A stretch of DNA of 64,000 bases from Candidatus Saccharimonadota bacterium. GTDB lineage: Bacteria > Patescibacteriota > Saccharimonadia > Saccharimonadales > Saccharimonadaceae. The notes beneath the pieces were generated by a model, which did no database searches, was not told where the DNA came from, and saw only the letters and a list, made by a program, of their open reading frames with translations. Shown here in pieces: positions 43,390-52,078 of the stretch. The translations under genes were made by a program, and so were the position numbers. The first letter of the stretch is position 1, and every line of letters begins with the position of its first letter. The stretch covers positions 1 to 64,000 of the forward strand of contig JAFWNB010000005.1 of assembly GCA_017545505.1 (NCBI GenBank), written 5' to 3'.

Positions 43390-46300
43390 TTAGTTTTTTG
43401 CAAGCAAAAGCTCAATGAATTTCTTTATATCTTTCAAACCTAAGCTACTATCAGGTGAAACAAACACTTCTTGATCGTCTATAAAACTCAGACTAATGAT
43501 TTGGTTATAAACTGCGTTTATGATTTTTATCAAAGATTTTTCATCTTCTTCATTAAATGAGTATTCTTTGTCATATACTAAACCGTCTTTATCGGGCGTC
43601 ACAAACAATATATGCGCTTTCATAATCTTATATTTTTTATATGTCGGCGAATTATTGAGAAGTAGCTTGTAAAAGCCGAGTTGAAGCATATATTTATATA
43701 AAGTGGCGTGTGATTGCCATTTTTCCTTATGGTAGCCGCCAGTTTTAAAATCGTATATTTCTATAGTTTTGTTTTCTTCGTCAATAATCATGTGATCGAT
43801 TTTGCCTACAACTGGTACTCCATTTATGATAATCTTTTCTGGGCCTAGATTTATTTCGGCTTTTCCCTGACGTAGGATAGCGCCGAATTCTTTTAATGAT
43901 ACTGCTAGGTCAACTGGTCCTTTTTCGCGGATTTTTTGTTTAATCTCGCTCGATAGTTCTCGTTTATCTAATTCTTTAATAAATAATTCAATTGCATCTT
44001 CATCGGATATCTGTTTATTTGTAACCGTTTCAAATACTTTATGAATTAATGTGCCAAATGCTAAGGCCTCGGTTTCTGGCTCGCGTGGAGCATTTAAGAC
44101 ATAGTTTTTGAAGAATTCTTGCGGACCAGCATACACAATATCTATGAACGAAGTTAGGCTGGATGCTGACAATTTGAAATTTTTTAATCTTTCCTGATAA
44201 ATGGCGCGCATTTCGGGTATAGTTCTACTATATGGTTTTAGCCAATTTTTAATATTTTTTGTCGCAACTTCACGTGCCACTAAAGCGTATTCAGTTTCGA
44301 CATATTTTTCGGGCAGGAATGGTGATACTATTTTGCCGTTTTCTTCAAATTCATTAAAGTACTCCAGACGATCGGGCGTTTTACCGTTAAAATCGTGCAA
44401 TGAATTTGTAATAGTTAATGATTGTTTGGCGCGAGTAAGCGCAACGTATAATATCCGTAGTTTTTCACCGTCAGTTGTGCCGGTATGGCGAATTTGAGAT
44501 AAATTATTTGGTAGTTTTAAGAGGTCATTATTTCCTTTACCTTTACCCCATGATAAATGATCTGCCGATATAATAAAAACATGCTCAAATTCTAATCCTT
44601 TGGCTTTATGGGCTGATAATATTTGGACTGATTCATCCGTATCTTTATATGGACTCGTAGTATTTAGTGGCATTTCGGCATTTTGATAGTCATTTATCAT
44701 CGTTATTAAATCCGATAACTTGATATTTTTTTCTCCGAAATGCCTATTCAATTTTCCGCGAAGGGCCGCTAGGTTCTCGTATAAATTGAATGTTTCATAT
44801 TCGTTTTTACTTGTATAATACTCCAAGAATGGACATCTGTAGCCATTCAATTCACTTGCACCAATTAAATAGTCGAGAAAAATTTCAAGAGGCTCATTTA
44901 TTGATATCCTAATTAAATCCGCAAAGAATGAAGCGACTTTTTGGATTTTTTCATTTTTAGACTCGGCTAGAACATCAAAAATTGCTTTTTTATCATTTCT
45001 CGCTTTTCCGAGCACCTTGATCACTTCTAACATAGGCAAATCAAAAAATGGATACGAAAGCACTTCTAGAATCGACACATTCTCGTTACGTTCGTTCGAA
45101 AGTTCATAAATATATTGAGAAACGGTAAGTATTTGATGGATTTTTTCGTCTTCAAATAGATTATCGCGTTTTTCGTAGGCAATTTTAATCTCTGGGTACG
45201 ATTTCAAAAACGGTAATAATGGCATAAAATATTTTGTTTTATATGAAATAATTGCAATTTCATTTTGTTTTGTACCGGATTTAATTAACTCAGAAATTCT
45301 TTTGGCCACAAATGCATATTCGGCGTCCGAGGAAATAAATTCATGCCGCTTTATTTGCGATTTTTCTGGTGCTTCTTTGTGCGCGATGAGTTCTTTATCG
45401 GCAAAACGATCTGGTGCCTGTGCGATTATTTCGCGCGAAAAATCAAGTATTTCTTGGGTACTTCTATAGTTTTCGGTAAGTGCAATAACGTGTGCGCTGT
45501 AATGATTTTGAAAATCTGTCAGGTTTGTAGATAAAGCTCCTTGGAATTCATAAATTGCTTGGTCGTCATCACCTACTGCCATAATCGGAGGTTTTTCATA
45601 ATCTGTAAGTTGTTTAATGATTGAAAATTGCGAAGGGTTCGTATCTTGAAATTCGTCCAACATAATAAACTGATATTTTTCCGAGAGTGTATCCTTGAAT
45701 CCTTTGTCTTTTTTTAATACATTAACCGCTTCCTGTATCATGTCATCATAATCATATAGACCATTTTGTTTTAAATATTGGTCGTATTTTTCCATAATCG
45801 CAGCAATACTTAGCAATTTTTTATTGGCTATACGATCGCGCAAACGATAGTTACCTTTGCCGTCTTTTTCGAAATACGCATCCTTCCAAGATGTCAGAGA
45901 TTTAATTTTTTGGCTAGATTCTGCTTCTATAATGGCAGCTTTTAAATCTCTCGCCATCCCGGCGATCGAACGTTCAATATTCTTAATGACTGGCTTCGTG
46001 TCGGTGTAATTTTGTAATATTTGATAAATTGGATAATATGCTTTTTCGTATGATTCCTTAAAAACGCGTGGTACTATGTTTTTTAGTAGTGGCGAAATAG
46101 CCTTTGAGAGCACTAATGAATCGTCTATATTTTGTTCTGCTACTTTTTTAAGATCACTAGGTGATAAATTGGCGGATTTCGCTGATGAAATTATACTAAT
46201 AATGTCTTTTACGTTGTCTTTTTGTAAAATATCATTTCCTGGGAGATTCGCTTGAATTTCTTTTATAATTTTAAATTGTGTTATTTCGTCGATTGGTGAA

Positions 46301-46617
46301 TCTAGACGACGGTCATAGTCTTCTGAATAGTTTTGATACTGTAATAAAATATCAGAGCCAAACGCATGGTATGTGTTTACTTTGACTTTTTGCCCTTCTG
46401 TTCCTAGTACTGTCTTTAATCTTTCGCGCATATTGGTCGCGCCAGCTTCGGTAAATGTCATGCAAAGGATATTTTCTGGGTTTGTATCGGTATTTTTTAA
46501 TATATATGCTACTTTTTCCGAAAGAAGCTGAGTTTTGCCGGTTCCTGGACCAGCCAACACTAAGAGCGGCCCTTCTATATATTCTACGGCTTCTTTTTGT
46601 TTTTGATTGAGTTTCAT
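43390..46617 (-). CDS. UvrD/PcrA-type helicase with C-terminal PD-(D/E)XK nuclease (AddA-like)
   Basis: 1,075 aa. Helicase motifs in order: NQKQKEAVEYIEGPLLVLAG (Q motif), AGPGTGKT (I), TFTEAGATNMRERL (Ia), LDEFQDTNPSQ (II), GDDDQAIYEFQGA (III), LTENYRSTQEIL (IV), SAHKAKGLEFEHVFI (V), LYVALTRAKQSL (VI). The last ~270 residues carry a RecB-type nuclease: AFGTLIHKVFE, GKIDHMIID, IEIYDFKTGG and an aromatic helix after it. It likely processes double-strand DNA ends. The start overlaps the rmuC stop by 4 bases, so both DNA-recombination genes are coupled. Confidence 0.93.
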   Translation of the reverse strand: MKLNQKQKEAVEYIEGPLLVLAGPGTGKTQLLSEKVAYILKNTDTNPENILCMTFTEAGATNMRERLKTVLGTEGQKVKVNTYHAFGSDILLQYQNYSEDYDRRLDSPIDEITQFKIIKEIQANLPGNDILQKDNVKDIISIISSAKSANLSPSDLKKVAEQNIDDSLVLSKAISPLLKNIVPRVFKESYEKAYYPIYQILQNYTDTKPVIKNIERSIAGMARDLKAAIIEAESSQKIKSLTSWKDAYFEKDGKGNYRLRDRIANKKLLSIAAIMEKYDQYLKQNGLYDYDDMIQEAVNVLKKDKGFKDTLSEKYQFIMLDEFQDTNPSQFSIIKQLTDYEKPPIMAVGDDDQAIYEFQGALSTNLTDFQNHYSAHVIALTENYRSTQEILDFSREIIAQAPDRFADKELIAHKEAPEKSQIKRHEFISSDAEYAFVAKRISELIKSGTKQNEIAIISYKTKYFMPLLPFLKSYPEIKIAYEKRDNLFEDEKIHQILTVSQYIYELSNERNENVSILEVLSYPFFDLPMLEVIKVLGKARNDKKAIFDVLAESKNEKIQKVASFFADLIRISINEPLEIFLDYLIGASELNGYRCPFLEYYTSKNEYETFNLYENLAALRGKLNRHFGEKNIKLSDLITMINDYQNAEMPLNTTSPYKDTDESVQILSAHKAKGLEFEHVFIISADHLSWGKGKGNNDLLKLPNNLSQIRHTGTTDGEKLRILYVALTRAKQSLTITNSLHDFNGKTPDRLEYFNEFEENGKIVSPFLPEKYVETEYALVAREVATKNIKNWLKPYSRTIPEMRAIYQERLKNFKLSASSLTSFIDIVYAGPQEFFKNYVLNAPREPETEALAFGTLIHKVFETVTNKQISDEDAIELFIKELDKRELSSEIKQKIREKGPVDLAVSLKEFGAILRQGKAEINLGPEKIIINGVPVVGKIDHMIIDEENKTIEIYDFKTGGYHKEKWQSHATLYKYMLQLGFYKLLLNNSPTYKKYKIMKAHILFVTPDKDGLVYDKEYSFNEEDEKSLIKIINAVYNQIISLSFIDDQEVFVSPDSSLGLKDIKKFIELLLAKN

Positions 46618-47735
46618 TTAAGCGTCTCGCCTATTAACTTAATTGATTCTGATTCCGGTAACTCTTCTACGTCTTTTAATTTTTTCTCGATTTGGCGAGA
46701 TGTAGTTTTGGCAGATTCTATTTTATTGGCTGATTCCTGAAGCTTCTTTTGCACTCCGTCAAGCAAGTCGCCGAATTTACCGAATTGTGTTTTAATCGCG
46801 CCGAGTTTTTGCCATACTTCTGCTGAGCGTTTTTCGATGGCCACTGTGCGAAATCCCATCAAAAGTCCTGATAACATTACTGGCAATGTAGAAGGTGATG
46901 CGATGGAAATATTATATTTTTTACGAATTTCGTCTGGCAATCCCGCAATACGTATTATTTCGGCATAAAGTGATTCTGTCGGTACAAACATTATCGCAAA
47001 ATCGGTCGTTGCAGGTGGGTCAATATATTTTGTGCTAATTTTTTTAGCTTGCTCTTTTACATCATTTGATAGAGCTTTGCGATATAATTCGATATCAGCT
47101 TTTTTGCCCTCGTCATACGCCGCAATCAATCTTGAATAGTTTTCTACGGGAAACTTCGAGTCGATCGGTAAATATACTACACTTTCTTTGCCCGGCATTT
47201 TCACAGCAAATTCTACACGATCGGCTGATCCTTTTTTTGTGATGATGTTCTCTTCGTATTGTGATTTTGTTAAAATGTCTTCAATTATTGCGCCTAGTTG
47301 AACTTCACCATAAATGCCCCGCGTCTTTACGCCCTCCATGACTTTCTTTAGACCGCCAACTTCGGTTGCCATATTTTTCATTTCGCCTAGCCCTTGTGAA
47401 ACCTGGCTAAGTTGTGTGGAGATTGTTTTAAAACTTTCATTAAAACGTTTCTCTACAGATGCTTTCAATTTCTCGTCTACCGTTTCTCGCATTTCTTCAA
47501 GCTTTTTTTCGTTACCGGATTGAAGACGTTCTAAATTTTCTGATATTTCTTTGCGGTTTTCACGAAAGTTTCGATCGATTGAAGGATTAATTTTTGAAAC
47601 TTCACCTTCTACTCGGATAAGTTTTTCTTCCATTGATTTAAAATCGGATGGGATTTCGACTTTTGTTCTTCTAAAAACAAGAAAGATCAATAACACTATT
47701 ACTATTACTAATAAAACTACCAATATGATATCCAT
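46614..47735 (-). CDS. rmuC: DNA recombination protein RmuC
   Basis: 373 aa. N-terminal membrane helix (IILVVLLVIVIVLLIFLVF), long coiled coil (about 35-135), then the RmuC domain with RGIYGEVQLGAIIEDILTKS, VYLPIDSKFPVENYSRL, TDFAIMFVPTESLYAEII and SPSTLPVMLSGLLMGFR. RmuC limits DNA inversions and belongs to the PD-(D/E)XK-like nucleases. TATAAT at 47742-47747 is 6 bases before the ATG: a probable leaderless mRNA. Confidence 0.93.
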   Translation of the reverse strand: MDIILVVLLVIVIVLLIFLVFRRTKVEIPSDFKSMEEKLIRVEGEVSKINPSIDRNFRENRKEISENLERLQSGNEKKLEEMRETVDEKLKASVEKRFNESFKTISTQLSQVSQGLGEMKNMATEVGGLKKVMEGVKTRGIYGEVQLGAIIEDILTKSQYEENIITKKGSADRVEFAVKMPGKESVVYLPIDSKFPVENYSRLIAAYDEGKKADIELYRKALSNDVKEQAKKISTKYIDPPATTDFAIMFVPTESLYAEIIRIAGLPDEIRKKYNISIASPSTLPVMLSGLLMGFRTVAIEKRSAEVWQKLGAIKTQFGKFGDLLDGVQKKLQESANKIESAKTTSRQIEKKLKDVEELPESESIKLIGETLK

Positions 47736-47757
47736 AAGAATATTATACCATACAGAT

Positions 47758-47783
47758 AAAAAAACGAGAACCTTGTGGTTCTC
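47758..47783 (-). terminator. Terminator downstream of tRNA-Thr
   Basis: Stem GAGAACC/GGTTCTC, 4-base loop, then GTTTTTTT on the minus strand. Confidence 0.85.
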
Positions 47784-47793
47784 TAATTCTTTA

Positions 47794-47822
47794 TGGAGCC
47801 GACTGTAGCAAGTACAGTCCGC
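47794..47822 (-). repeat. Hairpin copying the 3' end of tRNA-Thr
   Basis: TGGAGCCGACTGT at 47794-47806 repeats exactly the tRNA-Thr 3' end at 47875-47887. Here it is one arm of a stem with TACAGTC...GCTCC. A second perfect stem CGGACGC/GCGTCCG lies at 47843-47858. Confidence 0.7.
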
Positions 47823-47874
47823 TCCACTCGAAAAACAAATTACGGACGCAAGCGTCCGATTTTATTTTTACTCG

Positions 47875-47950
47875 TGGAGCCGACTGTCGGGCTTGAACCG
47901 ACGACCTACGGTTTACAAAACCGTTGCTCTACCAGCTGAGCTAAGTCGGC
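47875..47950 (-). tRNA. tRNA-Thr (anticodon UGU)
   Basis: Acceptor GCCGACT/AGTCGGC, discriminator T, encoded CCA. D-arm GCTCAGCTGGTAGAGC, anticodon loop TTTGTAA, T-loop TTCAAGC. Confidence 0.96.
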
Positions 47951-47990
47951 ATCTGTATGTGATATATTATACCACATACTATTTGTGAAT

Positions 47991-48536
47991 TTAATAATTT
48001 TCAGCTTTTATTTCGAAGTAAGCTTGCGGATGATCGCAGACCGGGCATACTTCTGGAGCATTCTTACCAATTACAATATGTCCGCAATTACGACATACCC
48101 ATATCGTGTCGCCTTCTCTTGAAAATACTTTCTTTTCTTTAACATTTTCTAATAACTTAAGATATCTTTCTTCATGTGACTTCTCGATCTTTGCGACTTC
48201 TTCGAATTTCTCTGCTAGTTCATTGAAACCTTCTTCTCGTGCCGTTTCCGCGAATCCTTTATAGATATCCATCCATTCGTAGTTTTCACCATCCGCTGCG
48301 GCTTTTAGGTTGGTTTCTGTATCTTCTACTGCGCCGCCATGCAGTTCTTTATACCACATTTTAGCATGTTCTTTTTCGTTGGCCGCAGTTTCTTCGAAAA
48401 TCGCCGCTATTTGTTCGTAGCCATCCTTTTTTGCTTTTGATGCAAAAAATGTATATTTGTTGCGTGCTTCCGATTCGCCAGCAAACGCTTTTTTGAGGTT
48501 TTCTTCGGTCTTGGTGCCTGTATATTTAGTTTTCAT
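47991..48536 (-). CDS. Rubrerythrin
   Basis: 181 aa from ATG 48536 (AAGGAG 5-6 bases upstream; the longer frame is not needed). A four-helix diiron domain with [24 protein letters not shown] and [16 protein letters not shown] supplies the Glu/His iron ligands. A C-terminal rubredoxin domain has CRNCG and CPVCDHP. It detoxifies hydrogen peroxide. Located 14 bases after the dehydrogenase stop, likely one operon; suits a mainly anaerobic or microaerophilic cell. Confidence 0.95.
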   Translation of the reverse strand: MKTKYTGTKTEENLKKAFAGESEARNKYTFFASKAKKDGYEQIAAIFEETAANEKEHAKMWYKELHGGAVEDTETNLKAAADGENYEWMDIYKGFAETAREEGFNELAEKFEEVAKIEKSHEERYLKLLENVKEKKVFSREGDTIWVCRNCGHIVIGKNAPEVCPVCDHPQAYFEIKAENY

Positions 48537-48550
48537 TTTTACTCCTTTCT

Positions 48551-49312
48551 TTATATACATGTGTATCCGCCGTCAACCGGCATAATTAATCCTGTAACAT
48601 ATGATGATTCTTTTGATGCCAAAAACACTACTGCCGCATCAAGCTCACCGGGTTTACCGTACCTTTGCATCGGGACATGGGTTTTTGCAAAATCTTGGAA
48701 TGATTGTGTATCTAGTACTTCTTTCGTAAGTTCCGTTTCGAAATATCCCGGGCAAATCGCGTTACAAGTTATACCGCTAGTTGCTAATTCGGCTGCTACG
48801 GCACGCGTAAAATTAACAACAGCTCCCTTACTCGTGTGATATGCTATAGTATGAATTTCTGTATTACCGACTAGTCCATACATCGATGCAATATTAATAA
48901 TACGACCGTAATGATTTTTTTGCATAATTTTCGCAAAGGCTCGTGTCATTTTAAAAACACTTGTTTCGTCTGTAGCGATTGTGAAATCCCATTCCTCATC
49001 GCTCATTTCCGTTACACCTTTATCCTTTGAAGATCCTGCGCAGTTCACTAAAATATCTACTTTTCCGAATTCTTTTTCAGTTTTTTTGGCAGCTTCTTCT
49101 ATGTCTTTCGTTGATGTAACATCGCATTTTATTGCAATTACTTTTTCGGCACCCTCTTCTAATAACTTTGGCTTTAATTCTTCTAATCTTTCAATACGTC
49201 GTGCTAATATTACTAAACTTGCACCTTGACGAGCCAGCGCAAATGACATTTGTTTACCTAAGCCACTTGATGCGCCAGAAACTACTGCCACATTTCCTTT
49301 TAAATCAAACAT
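48551..49312 (-). CDS. Short-chain dehydrogenase/reductase (FabG-like)
   Basis: 253 aa. Nucleotide-binding [14 protein letters not shown], the NAG-like VNCAGSS, catalytic Ser in [11 protein letters not shown] and [11 protein letters not shown] (Tyr-x3-Lys), [10 protein letters not shown] and the terminal [14 protein letters not shown]. It belongs to the classical NAD(P)H-dependent SDR family; gluconate/3-oxoacyl-type substrates are common for close matches, but the substrate cannot be read from sequence. AAAGGAG lies before ATG 49312. Confidence 0.92.
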   Translation of the reverse strand: MFDLKGNVAVVSGASSGLGKQMSFALARQGASLVILARRIERLEELKPKLLEEGAEKVIAIKCDVTSTKDIEEAAKKTEKEFGKVDILVNCAGSSKDKGVTEMSDEEWDFTIATDETSVFKMTRAFAKIMQKNHYGRIINIASMYGLVGNTEIHTIAYHTSKGAVVNFTRAVAAELATSGITCNAICPGYFETELTKEVLDTQSFQDFAKTHVPMQRYGKPGELDAAVVFLASKESSYVTGLIMPVDGGYTCI

Positions 49313-49362
49313 TAATACTCCTTTCCTATTTCTATTATAGCAAATTATGATAATATTTAATT

Positions 49363-50016
49363 ATGGAAAAGATTCGTAGTGAAGCTATCGTAAAATCTGG
49401 TTTATTATTTATTTTAATAAATTTTTTGCTAGCTATTTTTAATATTATTGTTGGTATAATTTCTAATTCGCTAGCCATTGCTTCCGATGCGACGCATAGC
49501 CTGATCGACTCAATCTCTGGTTTTCTTGTGATTATTAGTGAAAAACTCGCAGGTCACAAGAAATTCAATTCAAGGCGCAATCAAATCGAGAGATTTACCA
49601 CGGTTATAATCGCGTTAATTATTGTCGCCACTGGTTTAGAACTGCTTATTTTGTCGATTAAAAATATTTTTGATCCGGAAGAGGTTGACTATTCTGCACC
49701 CGTAATGATTGTTTTAATTGCTAGTCTTCTAGTAAAATATGGGTTAGCTTTATATCTAAAGAAAACTGGTAAGAAAATTAATTCTCAAGTAGTGATGGCT
49801 AGCGGCGCAGAAACCATGAACGATTGTTGGATTTCGATCGCCGTCTTAATCTCTGCGATTGTGTATTTAATCTGGCAAATTAATATCGAATCTTATGTGA
49901 GTATTCTAATTTCTGTCGTGATTATTAAAATTGGCTTGGAATTTATTTTCCCACACGCCTTGAAACACCATCATCATCACTTCGACGCGGACCACGACCA
50001 CGGCGTAAAATCTTAA
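49363..50016 (+). CDS. Cation diffusion facilitator transporter without C-terminal domain
   Basis: 217 aa, short for CDF. Six membrane helices; metal-site residues in ASDATHSLIDS (helix 2) and ASGAETMNDCWIS (helix 5). The usual cytoplasmic C-terminal domain is missing and is replaced by a His-rich tail (HALKHHHHHFDADHDHG). It probably exports Zn2+, Mn2+ or Fe2+. A GATAAT/TATGAT box lies about 8 bases before the ATG without Shine-Dalgarno sequence (leaderless type). The prophage begins 12 bases after its stop. Confidence 0.9.
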   Translation: MEKIRSEAIVKSGLLFILINFLLAIFNIIVGIISNSLAIASDATHSLIDSISGFLVIISEKLAGHKKFNSRRNQIERFTTVIIALIIVATGLELLILSIKNIFDPEEVDYSAPVMIVLIASLLVKYGLALYLKKTGKKINSQVVMASGAETMNDCWISIAVLISAIVYLIWQINIESYVSILISVVIIKIGLEFIFPHALKHHHHHFDADHDHGVKS

Positions 50017-50027
50017 ACTAAAAAAAA

Positions 50028-50071
50028 TGGAGCCGCGAACCGGGTTTGAACCGGTGACCTCATCCTTACCA
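50028..50071 (-). tRNA. 3' fragment of a tRNA-Thr(GGU) gene: prophage attachment site
   Basis: On the minus strand the sequence from TGGTAAGGATG through the T-arm (ACCGG-TTCAAAC-CCGGT) and acceptor TCGCGGC-T-CCA is the 3' half of tRNA-Thr with anticodon GGT. No matching 5' half (GCCGCGA, D-arm) follows at the expected place; instead unrelated sequence starts at 50072. This is what remains when an element integrates into a tRNA gene and brings its own replacement 3' end. Confidence 0.7.
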
Positions 50072-50233
50072 TGATAGTGCTATGGTCCTACCGAAGTAGA
50101 AACACTTGAAATTGAAATTCAGATTTCTAAATCTCATACGCCTCATCTTGGTAAAGGTGCGGCTTTGGACGTATTGCTCCATCCCGTCCAAATCTAATTC
50201 CATTATACCACAAAATCCGTAAAATTTGAATAA
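50072..50233. other. Left end of the prophage: structured non-coding sequence next to the attachment site
   Basis: No gene. Stems visible on the minus strand: TTGGACG/CGTCCAA, AGATTT/AAATCT, CTAC-TTCG-GTAG. A second tRNA-Thr-like stretch in opposite orientation (CTTGGTAAAGGTG at 50148-50160), and TATAAT at 50202-50207 reading to the left. These may be integrase arm sites or a small RNA that runs into the tRNA remnant. Confidence 0.4.
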
Positions 50234-50270
50234 AAAAATGAGGACTTTAAACCCACACGCGTCCTCATTT
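50234..50270 (-). terminator. Terminator of the integrase operon
   Basis: Stem AAATGAGGAC/GTCCTCATTT followed by TTTT on the minus strand, just after the integrase stop at 50274. Confidence 0.85.
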
Positions 50271-50273
50271 TAT

Positions 50274-51188
50274 TTATACCGCCGATAGCGCTGTGTGGCT
50301 CTGATTATAAGCCCTGAGTAGATCCTCGTTAGCGAGATGGGTGTAAGTCATAGTGGTTTGGATATTCTCATGCCCAAGCATTTCCTTGATCGACACGACA
50401 TTCGCATTATTTTTGATGAGATTAGTTGCGAATGAATGACGAAAAGTGTGAGGATGGATAGTCGAGCGAAGACCGGCTCTTTTCGCACAATTTTTAACCA
50501 CCATTTCCACTACTCCTTTATGAACCCGTGCTCCTTTGTTATTTTCGGCAACAAATAATGCTCTCTCGTTATCGTCACGGAGAGCCAGATACTCGTCGAT
50601 AAAAGCATGAGTCTGATCATCCATGAAGCATAGACGTTCCTTATCTCCCTTACCGATAATCGTAAAAGTATTCTCCCCAGGCTTAATTTGGCAGACATTC
50701 AGCGAACATAATTCGCCAACACGAAGTCCGGAACTGAAAAGTAGTGCTAACATAGCACGATTTCTATATCGTTTAAACTTAGAATAGCCGACGGATTTCA
50801 TAAATGCAGTTCGAACTAACAATTCTATCTCGTCAAAATCAAGACAATCGACCGGTACGGTTTCGCGCTTAGGAATGCCGATGGTTTCCGCATTAATACA
50901 TTTGTAGCCGTTGATATTGAGGTATTTAACAACCACGCGAACTTTTACGAGATAGCCACGAATCGTGTTCGCTTTCATATGCTCTCCAGCCATTTGATCA
51001 CGCCAACCACGTATTGTTGCGAAGTTGAGTTCACTAACTGGAATGTCACCAGCGAAATCCACGAATCTCTTTTTAACGAGATTATGCATTTCGATCGTGC
51101 GACTGGATTGATTTTGATAGATAATCACATCGTTCAAGTAATTATCAAATGCTTCAGATAAAGTAATGTCGTCTTTTTGACTTGTCAT
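50274..51188 (-). CDS. Tyrosine recombinase, prophage integrase
   Basis: 304 aa, XerC/D-like length. N-terminal SAM-like DNA-binding domain (about 8-95: DITLSEAFDNYLNDVIIYQN). The catalytic domain has Arg in SSGLRVGELC, a Lys in IGKGDKERL, HTFRHSFATNLI (His-x-x-Arg), LGHENIQTT (His) and the nucleophile in MTYTHL. It is adjacent to the tRNA-Thr remnant, as expected for a tRNA-targeting integrase. AAGGAG lies 4-5 bases before its ATG. Second gene of a minus-strand operon. Confidence 0.95.
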   Translation of the reverse strand: MTSQKDDITLSEAFDNYLNDVIIYQNQSSRTIEMHNLVKKRFVDFAGDIPVSELNFATIRGWRDQMAGEHMKANTIRGYLVKVRVVVKYLNINGYKCINAETIGIPKRETVPVDCLDFDEIELLVRTAFMKSVGYSKFKRYRNRAMLALLFSSGLRVGELCSLNVCQIKPGENTFTIIGKGDKERLCFMDDQTHAFIDEYLALRDDNERALFVAENNKGARVHKGVVEMVVKNCAKRAGLRSTIHPHTFRHSFATNLIKNNANVVSIKEMLGHENIQTTMTYTHLANEDLLRAYNQSHTALSAV

Positions 51189-51225
51189 AGTACTCCTTTT
51201 GGTAGCTATGGCAAGCGTCCCACGG

Positions 51226-51687
51226 CTACCACTTATTAACTTTTATAAGCTCCTGACGGAGCAACCAAGACAAATATTTAACCGGAGTGCGACCCTTACT
51301 ACTCGCAAGTTCGACGCAGTCCCAGACGGTAGCTTCGGAAAGATGATTAAAAGCCTTACAATAGAGCTTAAACGCTATTTCATCGCCACTATTTCCCATC
51401 TTGCGGCATACCGCGTCGGCCCGTTCGTCGATTGCGCGATTACGGTTATCATTGTCATTGAAACAATGACGTTGTATACTTCTGAAAGAAGTAACATTGT
51501 CAATGTACGGTTTTGTGCCTTGTTCCGCGACGGCACGATCCCCGGCAACGGCAAAAGCGTAGCTCGTCTGCCAGCCAGAGATGATTTCGCCCAAAGTTTG
51601 TATCATAGTCCGTTCTTTCCGAGGTATCAAAATCAGATCGAGGATTGACCTCGTTACCTCCATTAATTTAAATTCGCTAGAAAACAT
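51226..51687 (-). CDS. Unknown prophage protein upstream of the integrase
   Basis: 153 aa as the longest frame. The start is uncertain: ATG 51606 (126 aa) has GGAAAG about 8 bases upstream and may be the real one. Helical, no family recognised; the C-terminal half reads KAFNHLSEATVWDCVELASS then KYLSWLLRQELIKVNKW, which looks like a small DNA-binding or regulatory fold. It could be an excisionase or directionality factor because it precedes int in the same operon (position only). The opposite-strand frame at 51199-51648 is probably a shadow. Confidence 0.55.
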   Translation of the reverse strand: MFSSEFKLMEVTRSILDLILIPRKERTMIQTLGEIISGWQTSYAFAVAGDRAVAEQGTKPYIDNVTSFRSIQRHCFNDNDNRNRAIDERADAVCRKMGNSGDEIAFKLYCKAFNHLSEATVWDCVELASSKGRTPVKYLSWLLRQELIKVNKW

Positions 51688-51725
51688 TGCCGTCAGCTGA
51701 TACGGTGCTAGAAACTAGCCTAAAA

Positions 51726-51776
51726 CAAAGGACTCCTTTTTTCACAGAGGAGTCCTTTGACTCCTCGCGGAGTCGT
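51726..51776 (-). promoter_or_regulatory. Putative attenuator in the integrase leader
   Basis: On the minus strand GACTCC-GCGA-GGAGTC is followed by AAAGGACTCCT, 10 bases, AGGAGTCCTTT and a weak U-rich run (GTTTT). The GGAGTC/GGACTCC blocks can pair in more than one way, so a terminator-like hairpin and an alternative fold exclude each other. It lies between the promoter and the 153-aa/int genes. Confidence 0.5.
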
Positions 51777-51812
51777 CAATTAGTATGCTCAAATTGAAGA
51801 TTTATTGATTCA

Positions 51813-51841
51813 ATTATAGCATAAACGAGCGGCTTTCTCAA
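51813..51841 (-). promoter_or_regulatory. Promoter of the integrase operon
   Basis: Minus strand TTGAGA (51841-51836), 17 bases, TATAAT (51818-51813), giving a leader of more than 100 bases. Confidence 0.75.
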
Positions 51842-52078
51842 GATGTTTATGTTATTTTTGATTCTGAATAGTTAGAGAAATTGAATTACCGCGTCACAGA
51901 TACGGGAAGATGATCAACTCCAAATTAATCGGAATCAACTAACGACGCACCACCAAGAGTGGTGCTTGGAAACGGAGAAAATAACTAAACAACATAATAA
52001 ATATATCATAACAGAAATATCGCTATTGAGCAAGTGTAGATCTTGTGTTCAGTTGCCATACATGATATAATTTAATAG

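Larger units (their letters stand above)
51688..52078. other. Leader and promoter region of the integrase operon and of the 449-aa gene
   Basis: No gene is visible in these 391 bases. From the left: hairpins of the integrase leader (51726-51776), its promoter (51813-51841), a perfect stem GCACCAC/GTGGTGC at 51946-51964, and the promoter of the 449-aa gene (TTGTGT 52043-52048, 17 bases, TATAAT 52066-52071). Confidence 0.6.

Noticed and set aside
51199-51648. Plus-strand 149-aa frame opposite the 153-aa prophage gene
   Set aside because: Arg/Thr-rich low-quality composition, no operon context; the minus-strand frame has helical protein-like composition and lies in the integrase operon.
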